DNA of 64,000 nt from Occallatibacter riparius (lineage in GTDB: Bacteria > Acidobacteriota > Terriglobia > Terriglobales > Acidobacteriaceae). The first letter of the stretch is position 1. Every line of letters starts with the position of its first letter. Under the pieces are notes generated by a model. The model searched no databases, was not told where the DNA came from, and worked only from the letters and a program-made list of their open reading frames with translations. The stretch lies in the NCBI RefSeq assembly GCF_025264625.1, contig NZ_CP093313.1, forward strand, positions 3,658,001 through 3,722,000, in the 5' to 3' direction. The position numbers and the translations under genes are program-made. Positions 47,913 to 56,123 of the stretch are shown piece after piece.

Positions 47913-47969
47913 TTATGCAAGGGCGCACAACGCAATCGCGCCAACACTGCAAGAATGAATCGAGGAACT

Positions 47970-48001
47970 ACTGATCACTGACCACTAATCACTGATCACT
48001 G
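47970..48001. repeat. Heptanucleotide tandem repeat (ACTGATC)
   Basis: Four 7-bp units ACTGATC, ACTGACC, ACTAATC, ACTGATC and a partial ACT, ending 24 bases before the hpnH start codon. The hpnH ribosome binding site GGAGG lies just after it. Confidence 0.85.
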
Positions 48002-48024
48002 GTTTCCGGAGGATTAGACACACG

Positions 48025-49143
48025 ATGGCAGTTCCGATCTCCCAGATGTGGACGGTTGCAAGCTACGTGCTGAAGAAGCGCTTCAGCGGGCAGAAGCGTT
48101 ACCCGCTCGTGCTCATGCTTGAGCCGCTCTTCCGCTGCAACCTGGCCTGCGCCGGCTGCGGCAAGGTGCAGTATCCGCCGCACGTGCTCAAGCGCATGCT
48201 CAGCCCCGAGGAGTGCTTTGCTGCCGTCGAAGAGGCTGGCGCGCCTATGGTGTCCATCCCCGGCGGCGAGCCGCTGCTTCACCCGCAGATCGTCGAGATC
48301 GTCAACGGCCTCATCGCGCGGAAGAAGTACATCTACCTGTGCACCAACGCGCTCGAACTGAAGCGGCGCATCCACGAGTTCACTCCCTCCAAGTACCTCA
48401 CGTTCTCGGTCCACCTCGACGGCCAGCGCGACCACCACGACTTCTCCGTCTGCCGCGAAGGCGGATGGGACCTCGCAGTCGACGGCATCAAGGAAGCGGT
48501 GAAGCGCGGCTTCCGCGTCACCACCAACGCCACCTTCTTCGACGGCACCGACCCCAACAGCGTCCGCGCCTTCTTCGACGAAGTCATGGACATGGGCGTC
48601 GAAGGCGTCGTCCTCTCGCCCGGCTACAGCTATGAGAAGGCGCCCGATCAGAAACACTTCATGGGCCGCGCCCGCGTCCGCCGCCTCTTCCGCGCCATCC
48701 TGTCGAACCGCAAGCCGAACTGGAAATTCAACATGTCGCCCCTCTTCCTCGAGTTCCTCATGGGCGACCGCAAGTACGAGTGCACCCCATGGGGCTCACC
48801 CGCCTACAACATCTTCGGATGGCAGCGCCCCTGCTATCTCCTTCAGGACGGCTACGCCGACAGCTTCAAGGAACTGATGGAGACGACGAAGTGGGAGGAG
48901 TACGGGGTCGCCAGCGGCAATCCCAAGTGCGCTAACTGCATGGTGAGCTGCGGCTATGAGCCAACGGCGGTCATCGAGGGCTTCGGTAGCCTGAAGGGCT
49001 TCTGGGGCATGGTCCGCGGCACGTTCTCAAAATACAAGGATCCGCACGCGCAGAAGCTCCTGGCCGAATGGAAGACCGAGCCCCACGCGCCACTGGTCCA
49101 GATCGAAACCACAAATCGCTCTCTCGAAGAAACCAACGCATAA
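48025..49143 (+). CDS. hpnH: HpnH, adenosyl-hopane-forming radical SAM enzyme
   Basis: 372 aa. Radical SAM cysteines C38, C42, C45 in FRCNLACAGCGKVQYP, then VSIPGGEPLLHPQIVEIVNG, YLCTNALELKRR, LTFSVHLDGQRDHHD and VLSPGYSYEKAPDQKHF, all characteristic of HpnH. The enzyme joins the 5'-deoxyadenosyl radical to hopene to give adenosylhopane, the first step of C35 hopanoid side-chain synthesis. A SPASM-like C-terminal region (CANCMVSCGYEPTAV) is present. It lies 196 bases downstream of shc, with a REP element and a 7-bp repeat between. Confidence 0.95.
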   Translation: MAVPISQMWTVASYVLKKRFSGQKRYPLVLMLEPLFRCNLACAGCGKVQYPPHVLKRMLSPEECFAAVEEAGAPMVSIPGGEPLLHPQIVEIVNGLIARKKYIYLCTNALELKRRIHEFTPSKYLTFSVHLDGQRDHHDFSVCREGGWDLAVDGIKEAVKRGFRVTTNATFFDGTDPNSVRAFFDEVMDMGVEGVVLSPGYSYEKAPDQKHFMGRARVRRLFRAILSNRKPNWKFNMSPLFLEFLMGDRKYECTPWGSPAYNIFGWQRPCYLLQDGYADSFKELMETTKWEEYGVASGNPKCANCMVSCGYEPTAVIEGFGSLKGFWGMVRGTFSKYKDPHAQKLLAEWKTEPHAPLVQIETTNRSLEETNA

Positions 49144-49255
49144 GGTAGGCCGGGCTTTCAAGCCCGGCATTTCGACAGGGCACAAATCCGCTGGGCTTTA
49201 GCCCCTGAGGTATTAGGCCTCACCGGCCACGAACCACGGGAAAGGGCACGACCTG
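49144..49255. repeat. Composite REP-like element plus partial GGGCACGAC copy
   Basis: GGTAGGCCGGGCTTTCAAGCCCGGC (hairpin 49149-49168), a 22-base spacer, CTGGGCTTTAGCCCCTGAGG (49191-49210), then GGGAAAGGGCACGACCTGAC at 49239, a half copy of the third repeat family. Confidence 0.75.
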
Positions 49256-49272
49256 ACTCTAGCCCGACACGA

Positions 49273-49308
49273 GCACCGCTAACCCCGCTAGCTCCGCTAG
49301 CACCGCTT
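49273..49308. repeat. Nine-bp tandem repeat (GCTCCGCTA)
   Basis: Units GCACCGCTA, ACCCCGCTA, GCTCCGCTA, GCACCGCTT directly upstream of the start codon at 49316. A second array of the same unit is at 59564-59598. Confidence 0.8.
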
Positions 49309-49315
49309 GGTACCC

Positions 49316-49744
49316 ATGACCGCAGAAGTCCAGAAATACACACTCGAACAGATTGAAGCCCTCGAAGTCGCTCCCGGCTTCGAGCATGAAAAGCTCGAAG
49401 GCTGGGTGCCCTCGCTCGCCAGCGATGAAGAAGTCCGCGACGCGCTCGAGAAAGCATTCGACTACCGCGGCGATGTGACCATCACCACCAAATCGGGAGA
49501 CAAGATCGAAGCCTACGTCTTCAATCGCCAGACCGGCGCCACGCTCCAGGACTCCTTCATCACCTACTTCGCGCCCAACGTCAACGGCAAGCTCAAAATG
49601 AGCTACGCCGAAATCGCACGCCTCGAATTCAGTGGCAAAGATCGCGCAGCCGGCAAGCACTGGGAAGACTGGGTCAAGGCCTACAACGAACGCAAGGCCG
49701 CCGGCGAAAAAGACATCGCCCTCCATCCCGACAAACTGGAGTAA
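49316..49744 (+). CDS. Conserved hypothetical protein in the hopanoid region
   Basis: 142 aa, acidic and soluble. An N-terminal helical part (EQIEALEVAPGFEHEKLEGW) is followed by a beta-rich segment, GDVTITTKSGDKIEAYVFNR, that resembles the start of small SH3/Sm-like barrels, and FSGKDRAAGKHWEDWVKAYN near the end. Function unknown. It follows hpnH by 172 bases and is coupled to the AbrB-like gene downstream, whose ribosome binding site lies in its last codons. ATG 49316 is used; an ATG three codons earlier is inside the 9-bp repeat. Confidence 0.75.
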   Translation: MTAEVQKYTLEQIEALEVAPGFEHEKLEGWVPSLASDEEVRDALEKAFDYRGDVTITTKSGDKIEAYVFNRQTGATLQDSFITYFAPNVNGKLKMSYAEIARLEFSGKDRAAGKHWEDWVKAYNERKAAGEKDIALHPDKLE

Positions 49745-49749
49745 GCGAA

Positions 49750-49944
49750 GTGACAGGCAAGGTGCAGAGTTGCGGGTGTATCGCTCTCCCGGTGGAACTC
49801 CAGGCGAAGACCGGCTTATATCCCGGCGCCACTTTTGCCATTGAGTCCACGGGCCGCGATGGTCTGTTGATTCGCACCCTTGAGGCAGGTAAGCCCGCTC
49901 AGCATGTCTCAGGCGCTACGTGTGGAGTATCTCAGCCCGAGTAG
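49750..49944 (+). CDS. AbrB/SpoVT-like domain protein
   Basis: 64 aa. TGKVQSCGCIALPVELQAKT and GLYPGATFAIESTGRDGLLI form the swapped-hairpin fold of AbrB/MazE-type DNA-binding proteins. GTG start with GGAG eight bases upstream inside the end of the preceding gene. No toxin gene is adjacent. It may bind DNA as a dimer and regulate nearby genes; this is inference. Confidence 0.7.
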   Translation: MTGKVQSCGCIALPVELQAKTGLYPGATFAIESTGRDGLLIRTLEAGKPAQHVSGATCGVSQPE

Positions 49945-50027
49945 ATCAGGCGTGCGCCACCACCTCGCCTTCGATAACTCCCGCCTCTGAGCCATCATCA
50001 TCGAGGCAACGCGCGACATATAGCGCC

Positions 50028-50903
50028 TTAGCTGGAGACGAGTCGATCGCCGGTCTCTGAGGCCGCTCCCCGGGCCCGTCCGCTCCAACGAGTCCATCGA
50101 GCATAGACGATCATCACCACCGCAGCTACCAGCGCATAGCAGGCAATCGCCGGAATCGCGTGTGTTGCACGAACATATTGCCCTGACAACAGTAGGGCGA
50201 GCCCGGCATGGCGATTCGTGTTTGAAATCGCGAAGGTCTCCTGGATGACTGGATCCTTCAATCGCATCAGCCACACGGCAAGCATGCATCCCAATGCCAG
50301 CAGGAGCGCCACAACCGGAACCATCGGACTGGTCTGCATCAGTTCCGGCTCCAGCTTCCACAAAATCAGCACCAGAAACGCGGTGAGCAGCACGTTTCCC
50401 AGCATGTTCAGCGGCGCCTGGATCTTCTGAGCCACGCGCGGAGCGAGCCTTGCCACAACCATTCCCGCTGCCAGCGGTATGAGCTGTTTCTCCAGGATCT
50501 GCCAAAGCATTGCCGTGGGTGGAACCCAGATCACTCGGTGGTATAACCGCCCGGCCACAAACACGATCAGGGGAATCATGATCGGGATCATCAGCGCCGC
50601 CCAAAGCTGATAAGTCGCCGCCAGGTGCATGTCGAAGCCTTTGCGGGCGAGATTGCGCGTCAGCAGCGGTGCGCCGGGCGCTGCCCCCACAAGGAAGATT
50701 CCCGCCAGTTCGCCTCGCCCCAGTCCGAAGACATGCCCCAACGCTAGAGCAAGAAACGCCGGAATGATGAATGTGGCAAGCAGTAGCCGCAGCCATGCCA
50801 GCCAGGTCAATCGGCGGATCGTCGCGGCCAGTTCCTTCAGATCGAGGCTCAAGCCCACAGAGATCATCAGGATTGCGACGACAATCAGGATCAGGATGCT
50901 CAT
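50028..50903 (-). CDS. Bile acid:sodium symporter (BASS)-family membrane protein
   Basis: 291 aa with about 8-9 membrane helices (ILILIVVAILMISVGLSLDL, LLLATFIIPAFLALALGHVF, LWAALMIPIMIPLIVFVAG, MVPVVALLLALGCMLAVWLM, IPAIACYALVAAVVMIVYA). GIFLVGAAPGAPLLTRNLAR and FAISNTNRHAGLALLLSGQY fit the family's core regions. Likely a Na+-coupled transporter of organic anions; substrate unknown. It lies between hopanoid genes on the opposite strand. Confidence 0.78.
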   Translation of the reverse strand: MSILILIVVAILMISVGLSLDLKELAATIRRLTWLAWLRLLLATFIIPAFLALALGHVFGLGRGELAGIFLVGAAPGAPLLTRNLARKGFDMHLAATYQLWAALMIPIMIPLIVFVAGRLYHRVIWVPPTAMLWQILEKQLIPLAAGMVVARLAPRVAQKIQAPLNMLGNVLLTAFLVLILWKLEPELMQTSPMVPVVALLLALGCMLAVWLMRLKDPVIQETFAISNTNRHAGLALLLSGQYVRATHAIPAIACYALVAAVVMIVYARWTRWSGRARGAASETGDRLVSS

Positions 50904-51037
50904 CAGTTGATTCCCGGATAAGGCTCGCGCCCTGCGCGATCACTAAAGGAGACCATCGCCCATTCCGAACTGAACAACGACTGGCAACTCGGGCAGAGGG
51001 GATTTTGCGCTGTCCTCGGCCACTCCCTCGCGCACAG

Positions 51038-51547
51038 CTAATGCGTCATCGTCTGCAGCTTCTCGGCAAGCTCATGTGCCCATGCGCCCACCACGTTCCA
51101 ATCCCGCGCGTCGCTTGCCGGAATCTTCTTGAGTGTCCAATTGAATGGGAATTGCAATTTCGTCGGGTCCCACTTGCCGCCCACAACCTTGCGCGCCACG
51201 GGATGCAGCCACGGCACCCGCGCCAGCTCTCGATCCAATTGCTCCTCGGCTGACTGGAACTGCTTCTCCTGCGCCTCCACGGGCCCGGGTACCAGCAACG
51301 CGACCGGTACTCGCGAGAGCTCGTCATGCCACACGGCAAGAAAGTGCCGCGCCTCCTTGTGCAGCTTGCCGATGTAGAGCGCCGCGGCCACCACCACGGC
51401 CGAATACGGCCGCAGCTCCTTCACTTCGCCCACCGGCCGCACTTCGGCGTGAACGCCATCGCGTTCCAGGCACTCCGCCAGCTTCCGCGCCGTCTCGGCC
51501 GTCGAACCATATCGGGTGGCATAGGCCACCAGAACCCTTGCCTCCAT
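51038..51547 (-). CDS. Flavodoxin-domain protein (HemG-like)
   Basis: 169 aa. VLVAYATRYGSTAETARKLA is the FMN phosphate loop of flavodoxins, followed by AVVVAAALYIGKLHKEARHF and a C-terminal GGKWDPTKLQFPFNWTLKKI typical of menaquinone-dependent protoporphyrinogen oxidase HemG relatives. Whether it oxidises protoporphyrinogen or serves another redox step cannot be decided. GGAGGAGGG precedes the ATG. It is divergent from hpnA. Confidence 0.82.
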   Translation of the reverse strand: MEARVLVAYATRYGSTAETARKLAECLERDGVHAEVRPVGEVKELRPYSAVVVAAALYIGKLHKEARHFLAVWHDELSRVPVALLVPGPVEAQEKQFQSAEEQLDRELARVPWLHPVARKVVGGKWDPTKLQFPFNWTLKKIPASDARDWNVVGAWAHELAEKLQTMTH

Positions 51548-51687
51548 GGCCCCTCCTCCGTGTAACGCGGAAGCGTAGCGCGAAGCCCGCCGCCTACGCT
51601 GTGACGGCGCATACGTCCAATCCAGCTCCGCCCACTGGCCGGCGGTACTCCATCCGACCGACCGTTTAGACTGAAGACTCTCGGTTT

Positions 51688-52677
51688 ATGCGGATCTTCG
51701 TTACAGGCGCTACTGGATTCGTCGGCCACCACGTGGCCCGTGCTCTCGCGGATCAGGGCGCCGATCTGCGCCTGCTCGTCCGCAAAAGCAGCAATCTTGC
51801 CAATCTCGAAGGCATCAAGGGCGATACCCGCGTTGGCGACCTGGCCGATCCGGAATCCCTGCGCGTTTCGCTCGCCGGTTGCGATGCCGTGGTGCACGTA
51901 GCCGCCGACTATCGCCTCTGGATTCCGAACCCTGCCGACATGTACCGCGCCAACGTCGATGGCACCCGCGAGCTCCTCCGCATGGCCCGCGAGGCCGGCG
52001 TCCGCCGCGTCGTCTACACCTCCAGCGTCGCCACCATGGGCTTCCGCACTGACGGCATCGTCATCAACGAGGACTCGCCCGTCTCCATCGGCGACATGGT
52101 CGGCCACTATAAGCGCTCCAAGTTCCTCGCCGAGCAGGAGGCGATCAAGGCAGCCGAAGCCGGCCAGCAGGTCATGGTGCTCAATCCGACCACCCCCATC
52201 GGTCCCAACGACGCCAAGCCCACTCCCACCGGCCGCATCTTCGTCGACTTCCTCAACCGCAAGTTCCCCGCCTACATGGACACCGGCCTGAACCTCGTCG
52301 ACGTCCGCGAGGTCGCCCGCACACACGTCCTCGCGCTGACCACCGGCACGCCCGGCCGGCGCTACATTCTCGGCGGCGAGAACCTCACCCTCAAGCAGAT
52401 CCTCGACAAGATGGCGGCAATCACCGGCATTCCATCCCCGCGCACCAAAATCCCGTTCGGCGTCGCCGCCACGTACGCTTTTTTCGAAGAACTGATCACA
52501 GGCAAGATCCGCGGCAAAGAACCCCGCGCTACTCTGGAAGAGGTCCGCATGGGCCGCAAGAAGATGTTCGCCTCAAGCGCCCGCGCCCAGCAGGAACTGG
52601 GATTCAAGATTCTGCCGGTCTACCCGGCCATGCGCGCGGCCATCGAGTGGTTCCGTGCGCATGAGTATGCGCCGTAA
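51688..52677 (+). CDS. hpnA: HpnA, hopanoid-associated sugar epimerase
   Basis: 329 aa. NAD-binding FVTGATGFVGHHVARAL, VHVAADYRLW, catalytic YKRSKFLAEQEA and NPTTPIGPNDAKPTPTGRI match HpnA of hopanoid clusters, an extended short-chain dehydrogenase/epimerase. Its substrate is not settled in the literature known to me. It is the first gene of the plus-strand run hpnA-orf-hpnG-adh-adh-hpnC-hpnD-hpnE. TAGACT at 51666 may be the -10 element; the leader is short. Confidence 0.93.
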   Translation: MRIFVTGATGFVGHHVARALADQGADLRLLVRKSSNLANLEGIKGDTRVGDLADPESLRVSLAGCDAVVHVAADYRLWIPNPADMYRANVDGTRELLRMAREAGVRRVVYTSSVATMGFRTDGIVINEDSPVSIGDMVGHYKRSKFLAEQEAIKAAEAGQQVMVLNPTTPIGPNDAKPTPTGRIFVDFLNRKFPAYMDTGLNLVDVREVARTHVLALTTGTPGRRYILGGENLTLKQILDKMAAITGIPSPRTKIPFGVAATYAFFEELITGKIRGKEPRATLEEVRMGRKKMFASSARAQQELGFKILPVYPAMRAAIEWFRAHEYAP

Positions 52678-52695
52678 GCACAGCGGAAGGGCTGC

Positions 52696-52923
52696 ATGAG
52701 TCGAACTAACAAGGATTCAGCCGCGAATACGAGACGAGATATTGAGGTCAGGCTAGTAGGGGATGCGTTTGACATTCTCCTCAGGGGAGAGATGATCCAC
52801 ACGCAGATCTCTGAGCGTACGCTCAACGATATCCTGTGCGTCAGATGGGGCTACTGTGGCTCCGAATTCGAGGAGATTCTGCGGGAGGTTCGCTCTGTTG
52901 GCCGAAAGATTATCCTGTTCTAG
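52696..52923 (+). CDS. 75-aa hypothetical protein between hpnA and hpnG
   Basis: 75 aa with an alternating strand/helix pattern (DIEVRLVGDAFDILLRGEMI, FEEILREVRSVGRKIILF). No family is recognised. GGAAGGG lies four bases before the ATG, and the gene begins 18 bases after hpnA on the same strand, so it is probably part of the operon. Confidence 0.6.
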   Translation: MSRTNKDSAANTRRDIEVRLVGDAFDILLRGEMIHTQISERTLNDILCVRWGYCGSEFEEILREVRSVGRKIILF

Positions 52924-52986
52924 AAACGTGGATCTTCGCCAGTCGGATCCTTGGAGTCCGGTGTTGAGCAAAGGCCAAATCCCCGC

Positions 52987-53709
52987 ATGACCCGCGTCGC
53001 CATCATCGCCGCTCTTCCCGGTGAGCTCAAGCCTTTGGTCCAAGGCTGGCCGCACTCCACGCGCAACGGCATCGACTTCTGGGCCCAGCGAGACGAGGAA
53101 GAAGAGTGGATTGCAGCCTGCGCCGGCGCCGGCCAGGCCGCCGCCACCCGTGCCTTCGGCGCCCTTGAAGAAGGCGGACCCATCGACCTCGTCTTTTCGG
53201 TAGGTTGGGCGGGCGCCCTGCGGCCCGAGATTGTCGCGGGCACGGCTCACAATATGGCCGGCGTTTACGATGTACGCACCGGCGAGCGCTTCAACTGCGA
53301 CGCCGATGCAGGCCCCCTATGGCTTGCGACCAGTCCAGTTGTCGCCAATGAAACAGAAAAACTTAGGCTCGCGTCGGCCTATAAAGCCGCTCTCGTCGAC
53401 ATGGAAGCCGCCGCCATCGCCCGCCTCGCCGCGATGCGCGAGATCCCGTTTTACTGCATCAAGGGCGTCAGCGATACCCTGAACGCCCACCTGCCTGACC
53501 TGAACCCCTTCATCGCGCCCGACGGCAAGTTCCGCATGGGCAGTTTCATCCTTTTTGCCGCGATCCGGCCCTGGTACTGGCCTGCGCTCATCCGGATGGG
53601 CGAAAATAGTAGAAAGGCTGCCGCTTCCATCGCCCAGTCGCTGCTCGAGTTTCTCGATGCAGGAGGTCACGTCAGGAACCCGAATGGCTACCCAAATCTC
53701 AAGCCCTGA
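52987..53709 (+). CDS. hpnG: HpnG, adenosylhopane nucleosidase/phosphorylase
   Basis: 240 aa. TRVAIIAALPGELKPLVQGW, the glycine-rich SVGWAGALRPEIV and VDMEAAAIARLAAMREIPFY with KGVSDTLNAHLPDLN are the motifs of HpnG in the MTA/SAH nucleosidase superfamily. The enzyme removes adenine from adenosylhopane to give (phospho)ribosylhopane. ATG 52987 starts at the first strand of the fold; TTG 52951 is the only earlier option. The end overlaps the following dehydrogenase gene by 26 bases, implying translational coupling. Confidence 0.93.
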   Translation: MTRVAIIAALPGELKPLVQGWPHSTRNGIDFWAQRDEEEEWIAACAGAGQAAATRAFGALEEGGPIDLVFSVGWAGALRPEIVAGTAHNMAGVYDVRTGERFNCDADAGPLWLATSPVVANETEKLRLASAYKAALVDMEAAAIARLAAMREIPFYCIKGVSDTLNAHLPDLNPFIAPDGKFRMGSFILFAAIRPWYWPALIRMGENSRKAAASIAQSLLEFLDAGGHVRNPNGYPNLKP

Positions 53710-54814
53710 GCTCAGCATTCCCCGCCAGCTCCCAGCCACCATGCGCGCTGTAGTCTATCGCGGAATCAATGACATGCGCATCGAAACGGTGCCCGTTCCC
53801 GAAATCGGCGCCGGCGAGCTGCTGGTCAAGATCGCAACCTGCGGCATCTGCGGCACCGACCTCAAAAAGGTCCACTACGGCTCGCACTCCGCCCCACGCA
53901 TCTTCGGCCACGAAATGTCCGGCATTGTCGTCGCACGCGGTGAAGGCGTGACGAAGTTCGAACTCGGCGAGCGCGTCGTCGTGCATCATCATGTGCCCTG
54001 CTACGAGTGCTATTACTGCCGCAAGGGAACCCCCGCCCAGTGCCCGCTCTACAAGAAGACCGGTGTTACAGCGGGGTTCGAGCCCTCCGGCGGCGGCTTC
54101 GCCGAGTACATCCGCGTAATGGACTTCGTGGTGAACAACGGCGGCGTCGTGAAGATCCCCGACGGTGTCCCCTTCGAACAAGCCGCGTTCGTTGAGCCCG
54201 TAAACACCGTGCTCAAGGGCGTCAAGATGCTCGACCTCAGGTCCGATGACACCGTTCTCGTCATCGGACAGGGCCCAATCGGCCTAATGCACGCAGCCCT
54301 TTGCCTGCGCACCGGCGCCAAGGTGCTCACCTCCGATCTCTATCCCGAGCGCCACGCCATCGCGGCACGCTTCGGCCTCAAGCATCCCATCGATGCAGGC
54401 AAGGAAAACGTCGTTGAGCGCGTGTTTGCCGAGAGCGAAGGCCGCGGCGCTGATGCCGTGATTCTCGCCGTCGGCGGCAAGGCGCTCATCAAGACCGCCA
54501 TGGACGCCTGCCGGCCCGGCGGTAAGGTAATGCTTTTCGCCCAGACCCAGCACGAGGAAGCCATCTTCGATCCCGGCGCCGTCTGCATGGACGAGAAGAC
54601 CCTGATGGGCTCCTACTCGTCTTCCTTCGACATTCTCGACGAAGTCACGGATCTGGTCTTCAACGGCTACCGCAACGGCTTCGACCTTACGCAGCTCATC
54701 TCACACCGCTTCCAGACCGAAGACGCGGTCGCAGGAATCGACATTGCCTCCCACCCCAAGGCCGATTCGATGAAGATTATGATCGAACCGGTGCTCGGCG
54801 CGGGAGCACAGTAA
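53684..54814 (+). CDS. Zinc-dependent medium-chain dehydrogenase in hopanoid operon (first copy)
   Basis: 376 aa. Catalytic zinc ligands C56 (CGICGTDL) and H76-E77 (FGHEMSG); structural zinc cysteines C105, C108, C111, C119 (CYECYYCRKGTPAQC); Rossmann motif VIGQGPIGLMHA. An Asp after beta-2 (LTSDLYPERHA) suggests NAD(H). The start at 53684 has AGGA upstream and lies inside hpnG. Overlap with hpnG and position before hpnC make a role in hopanoid side-chain reduction or oxidation likely, but the reaction is unproven. Confidence 0.88.
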   Translation: MATQISSPELSIPRQLPATMRAVVYRGINDMRIETVPVPEIGAGELLVKIATCGICGTDLKKVHYGSHSAPRIFGHEMSGIVVARGEGVTKFELGERVVVHHHVPCYECYYCRKGTPAQCPLYKKTGVTAGFEPSGGGFAEYIRVMDFVVNNGGVVKIPDGVPFEQAAFVEPVNTVLKGVKMLDLRSDDTVLVIGQGPIGLMHAALCLRTGAKVLTSDLYPERHAIAARFGLKHPIDAGKENVVERVFAESEGRGADAVILAVGGKALIKTAMDACRPGGKVMLFAQTQHEEAIFDPGAVCMDEKTLMGSYSSSFDILDEVTDLVFNGYRNGFDLTQLISHRFQTEDAVAGIDIASHPKADSMKIMIEPVLGAGAQ

Positions 54815-54825
54815 CGGGAGGAAGG

Positions 54826-55056
54826 ATGCCAGGCACCGTAAAAGCCGCAATCCTCCGCGGCCGCCAGACGGTTGAATCCGTCGTCGAAGGCGGCCGGAAG
54901 AAGGTCGAAGACGTCGTCGAAGGAGGCCTCAACACCGTTGAATCAGTCGTCGAGGCCGGCCTCAACACCGTTGAGACTGTCGTTATTGAAGGCCGCAAGA
55001 AGGTCGAATCCGCCGTCAGCCTGGGCCGCAAGACGGTCGAACATGCCATTGGGCGC
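54826..55056 (+). repeat. Seven 33-bp coding repeats (11-residue units)
   Basis: The first 231 bases of the second dehydrogenase gene consist of seven 33-bp units, the central ones also similar in DNA (for example CTCAACACCGTTGA twice, CGCAAGAAGGTCGAA-like twice). Each unit encodes G-x-x-(T/K)-V-E-x-V-V-x-x or a close variant. Confidence 0.88.
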
Positions 55057-56091
55057 AACACCATGCGCGCCGCCGTCCTTCACGGGCGCGAAGACATACG
55101 CATTGAAAGCGTGCCCATTCCGCAGGCCGACCCTGGCGAGATCATCGTCCAGGTGGGTGCAGCTCTAACCTGCGGCACAGACCTGAAGGTATTCCGCCGC
55201 GGCTATCACGCGCGCATGATCGTGCCTCCTGCGCTCTTCGGGCACGAACTCGCCGGCACAGTAGTCGAAGCCGGCAAAGGTGTAGAGGACTTTGCGCCCG
55301 GCGATCGCGTCGTTGCGCTTAATTCCGCCCCGTGCGGTAACTGCTACTTCTGCAAGCGGGACCAGGAAAACCTTTGCGATGATCTGCTCTTCAACAATGG
55401 AGCCTACGCCGAGTACATCCGCATCCCGTCTCGCATCGTCGCCAAAAACACGCTGCGCATTCCCGATCACGTTCCCCTCGAGCATGCCGCGCTCACCGAG
55501 CCGCTGGCCTGCGCCGTGCACGGCTTTGAGGATTCCCGCCCCCGCCGCGGTGACACCGTCGCGGTAATCGGCGGCGGCCCGCTCGGACTGATGATCCTCC
55601 ACGTAGCCGCCCTCGCCGGATGCGAAGTAATCGCCATCGTCCGTCACGACGGCCAGGCGGAAGCCGCCAAGCAACTCGGCGCAGCGCACATCGTGCAGAC
55701 GCGCAGCATCCGCCAGGCCATCCAGATGACCCGCGCACTTACTCACGATCGCGGCGTCGACATCGCCATTGAAGCGGTGGGCGTGCCCGAAGCGTGGCAG
55801 GAAGCCGTAGAGCTTGTGCGCAAAGGCGGCACTGTGAATTTCTTCGGCGGATGCGCTGTCGGCACGCACGTCTCGCTAGACACCAACAGGCTCCACTACA
55901 ACGACATCACGCTGCGCGCCACGTTCCACCACACCCCGGCCATCTGCCGGCAGGCGCTCGATCTCATCGCCAGTGGCCGCTTCCAGGCCGGAGCCTTCAT
56001 CACCGGCCGCGCGCATCTCTACGAGCTCAACCGCGTCTTTGAGAAGCTGATGAACCGCAGCCACGAAATCAAGACCGCCATCGTCCCGTAA
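54826..56091 (+). CDS. Zinc-dependent dehydrogenase with N-terminal 11-residue repeats (second copy)
   Basis: 421 aa. Residues 1-77 are seven 11-residue units (such as GRQTVESVVEG, GRKKVEDVVEG, GLNTVESVVEA), forming a likely amphipathic helix. Residues 80-421 are a zinc dehydrogenase: C116 (TCGTDLKVF), FGHELAGTV, structural cysteines in PCGNCYFCKRDQENLCDD and VIGGGPLGLMI. Beta-2 ends in IAIVRHDGQ, without the acidic residue of NAD enzymes, so NADP(H) is possible. GGGAGGAAGG directly before the ATG supports the long start; the inner ATG at 55063 has no binding site. It follows the first dehydrogenase by 11 bases. Confidence 0.88.
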   Translation: MPGTVKAAILRGRQTVESVVEGGRKKVEDVVEGGLNTVESVVEAGLNTVETVVIEGRKKVESAVSLGRKTVEHAIGRNTMRAAVLHGREDIRIESVPIPQADPGEIIVQVGAALTCGTDLKVFRRGYHARMIVPPALFGHELAGTVVEAGKGVEDFAPGDRVVALNSAPCGNCYFCKRDQENLCDDLLFNNGAYAEYIRIPSRIVAKNTLRIPDHVPLEHAALTEPLACAVHGFEDSRPRRGDTVAVIGGGPLGLMILHVAALAGCEVIAIVRHDGQAEAAKQLGAAHIVQTRSIRQAIQMTRALTHDRGVDIAIEAVGVPEAWQEAVELVRKGGTVNFFGGCAVGTHVSLDTNRLHYNDITLRATFHHTPAICRQALDLIASGRFQAGAFITGRAHLYELNRVFEKLMNRSHEIKTAIVP

Positions 56092-56123
56092 CCCGGCTCG
56101 CTGACATGCTGACTCGCTAAAAT

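Noticed and set aside
47970..48001. The ACTGATC array as a CRISPR or protein-binding operator
   Set aside because: Units are only 7 bases with no spacers, and the degenerate middle positions fit a short tandem repeat better.
49909..50943. 344-codon minus-strand frame over the BASS transporter
   Set aside because: The alternative frame lacks membrane helices, whereas the frame at 50028-50903 gives a clear transporter.
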